Shown one piece after another: positions 5,349 to 6,473 of a stretch of DNA of 6,473 bases. Both the position numbers and the translations under genes were made by a program. The notes under the pieces are model-generated. The model saw only the letters and a list, made by a program, of their open reading frames with translations. It ran no database searches and was not told the DNA's origin. The stretch spans positions 1-6,473 of the forward strand of contig JACZUZ010000118.1 in NCBI GenBank assembly GCA_022572905.1, in the 5' to 3' direction. The first letter of the stretch is position 1. Every line of letters starts with the position of its first letter. Origin of the DNA: Candidatus Zixiibacteriota bacterium. GTDB lineage: Bacteria; Zixibacteria; MSB-5A5; GN15; JACZUZ01.

Positions 5349-6473
5349 ATGCCTAAAGCAATGTTGTTTGCATCAGTCCTTGCGCTAACGATGGCGACGG
5401 CTTCTCAAGCCGCCTCGCCGCAAATGATTAACTATCAGGGTCTTCTGACTGACAACGTCGGAAATCCAGTGACCGACGCATCTTATTCGGTGGTCTTCAC
5501 TATCTATGACGCCGCGATGGCAGGAACATCCGTCTGGACAGAGACACAGAATGTAACTACCTCTGATGGTCTCTTTACTGTCCTGCTCGGCTCGATCAAT
5601 CCAATTCTGGACACCGTCTTCAATGAAACCACGCGCTACTTGGGTATTGCGGTTGCCGGTGACCCGGAGATTAATCCCCGAACCGCATTTGCAACAGCGC
5701 CATACTCGTTCCGTACCGCGACGGTTGATGGCTCCACCGGTGGCATTATCTCAGGTGATGTTTCGATACAGAGTGACCTGTCAGTTTCCGGCAAAGCGAC
5801 TATCGGGCCGGGGCATACGAACTCTGGTGTTAATGCCTTCATTGCCGGACAAGACAACACGGCAAGTGGAGACTATTCCACAGTCAGCGGCGGTCTAAAT
5901 AATATCGCCACTGGCACTTGGTCATCTGTCGGAGGAGGCGCGGATAACACCGCCGGTACTTTATATTCGACTGTCGGTGGAGGCACCAATAATACCGTGT
6001 CAGGGACGTACAGCGCTATTGCGGGAGGTATCCAAAACCAGGTCTCGGGTCAGTTTTCTGCAATTCTTGGTGGGTTTGGAGACACTATCCAATCTACGGC
6101 CAATTATTCTTACCTTTTCGGTATCAAGAGTATACTTACACAAGACTCTACTTTCATGGTTGATATGCCCCACATTCGATTCGGTGATGAGGCTACGGGC
6201 TTCGAATTCCCTCCTGTTGACGGAACTTCCGGTCAGGTCATGTCGACCGATGGAAGCGGACAGCTGGCCTGGACCGCTCCGGGCGGTGGAGGCGAACCAT
6301 CCGGCTGGTTTGATAACGGTACAGTCGTCCTGCTTGACAACAGCGACGACTCGGTCGGAATCGGAACAGCAACGCCCGACGCTCCGGTGCATATCTTAAA
6401 AGAGTCCAATTCCGCTACACCAGCTTTCGGTTTCCATACTGAATTCAAGAACATCGGGACCGGCGGGGGAATA
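5349..6473 (+). CDS. Secreted protein with YadA-head-like repeats, tail-fibre/endosialidase-type architecture (3' end outside window)
   Basis: The first 375 residues of a longer protein are present, with no stop before the window ends. A signal peptide (residues 1-21, MPKAMLFASVLALTMATASQA) precedes a beta-sandwich-like domain, about 25-125. Its pattern INYQGLLTDNVGNPV, FTIYD, VWTETQNVTTSDGLFTVLLG, RYLGIAV and APYSF is one I know from many secreted proteins of uncultured and FCB-type bacteria. Residues 170-244 are five YadA-head-like 15-residue repeats (SGxYSxVxGGxNN style), expected to form a beta-roll. Then come GTSGQVMSTDGSGQLAWT (292-309), a linker common in phage-tail-fibre-like proteins, and SVGIGTATPDAPVHI (335-349). 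These often precede a C-terminal intramolecular-chaperone (Peptidase S74) domain, which would lie beyond the window; that is a prediction. The likely location is the cell surface or outside the cell. Expression is from its own promoter, divergent from the receptor gene. The exact role is unknown; a trimeric adhesin or fibre is the best guess. Confidence 0.85.
   Translation, partial: MPKAMLFASVLALTMATASQAASPQMINYQGLLTDNVGNPVTDASYSVVFTIYDAAMAGTSVWTETQNVTTSDGLFTVLLGSINPILDTVFNETTRYLGIAVAGDPEINPRTAFATAPYSFRTATVDGSTGGIISGDVSIQSDLSVSGKATIGPGHTNSGVNAFIAGQDNTASGDYSTVSGGLNNIATGTWSSVGGGADNTAGTLYSTVGGGTNNTVSGTYSAIAGGIQNQVSGQFSAILGGFGDTIQSTANYSYLFGIKSILTQDSTFMVDMPHIRFGDEATGFEFPPVDGTSGQVMSTDGSGQLAWTAPGGGGEPSGWFDNGTVVLLDNSDDSVGIGTATPDAPVHILKESNSATPAFGFHTEFKNIGTGGGI
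5856..6080 (+). repeat. Five in-phase 45-bp coding repeats (YadA-head-like)
   Basis: Residues 170-244 of the secreted protein divide into five exact 15-residue units: NTASGDYSTVSGGLN, NIATGTWSSVGGGAD, NTAGTLYSTVGGGTN, NTVSGTYSAIAGGIQ and NQVSGQFSAILGGFG. Conserved positions are the leading N, the aromatic followed by S, a V/I, and the GG pair. A degenerate unit may precede them (NSGVNAFIAGQD, 158-169). The DNA copies have diverged more than the protein pattern, so these are old repeats under selection, not a recent slippage array. Confidence 0.85.

Noticed and set aside
5566..6454. Several 70-140-codon open frames on both strands under the secreted repeat protein
   Set aside because: All are shadows of the continuous frame from 5349, which has a signal peptide, strong ribosome binding site and in-phase repeats. 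They lack these.

Overview
The window looks like a chromosomal segment of an uncultured Gram-negative bacterium. An outer-membrane TonB-dependent-receptor-like protein implies a second membrane. A secreted protein with an N-terminal beta-sandwich-like domain and YadA-head-like repeats is of a type common in metagenomic lineages of the FCB group and its neighbours, such as Candidatus Zixibacteria. That placement is inference from protein style only. No tRNA, rRNA, CRISPR array, transposase or integrase is visible.

Layout: (1) 2-919 (+) is the 3' end of gyrA, covering the whole C-terminal beta-pinwheel with its GyrA box. (2) 1000-1830 and 1833-2540 (+) form a tight two-gene operon: a methyltransferase-like 'three-Cys-motif partner' (TcmP) followed by a Gp37/Gp68-family (DUF5131) three-cysteine protein. 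The first gene is visibly more A/T-rich than gyrA, and the pair reads as an accessory module placed behind a housekeeping gene. (3) 2537-4972 (-) is an 811-residue TonB-dependent-receptor-like protein that converges on the module and overlaps its last gene by 4 bp. (4) 4973-5348 is a divergent intergenic region. It has a good sigma-70-type promoter with an adjacent dyad on the + strand, a weaker promoter candidate on the - strand, and a strong inverted repeat covering the receptor's GTG start codon. (5) 5349-6473 (+) is the 5' part of a secreted repeat protein that runs off the window; it has no stop codon inside the window.

The most interesting items are the TcmP/three-Cys pair, a conserved but biochemically poorly characterised partnership that probably couples a Rossmann methyltransferase-like protein to a metal- or Fe-S-binding barrel protein, and the 14-bp stem that would hide the ribosome binding site and start codon of the receptor mRNA. 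The other two genes look like ordinary envelope proteins transcribed divergently from a shared control region.
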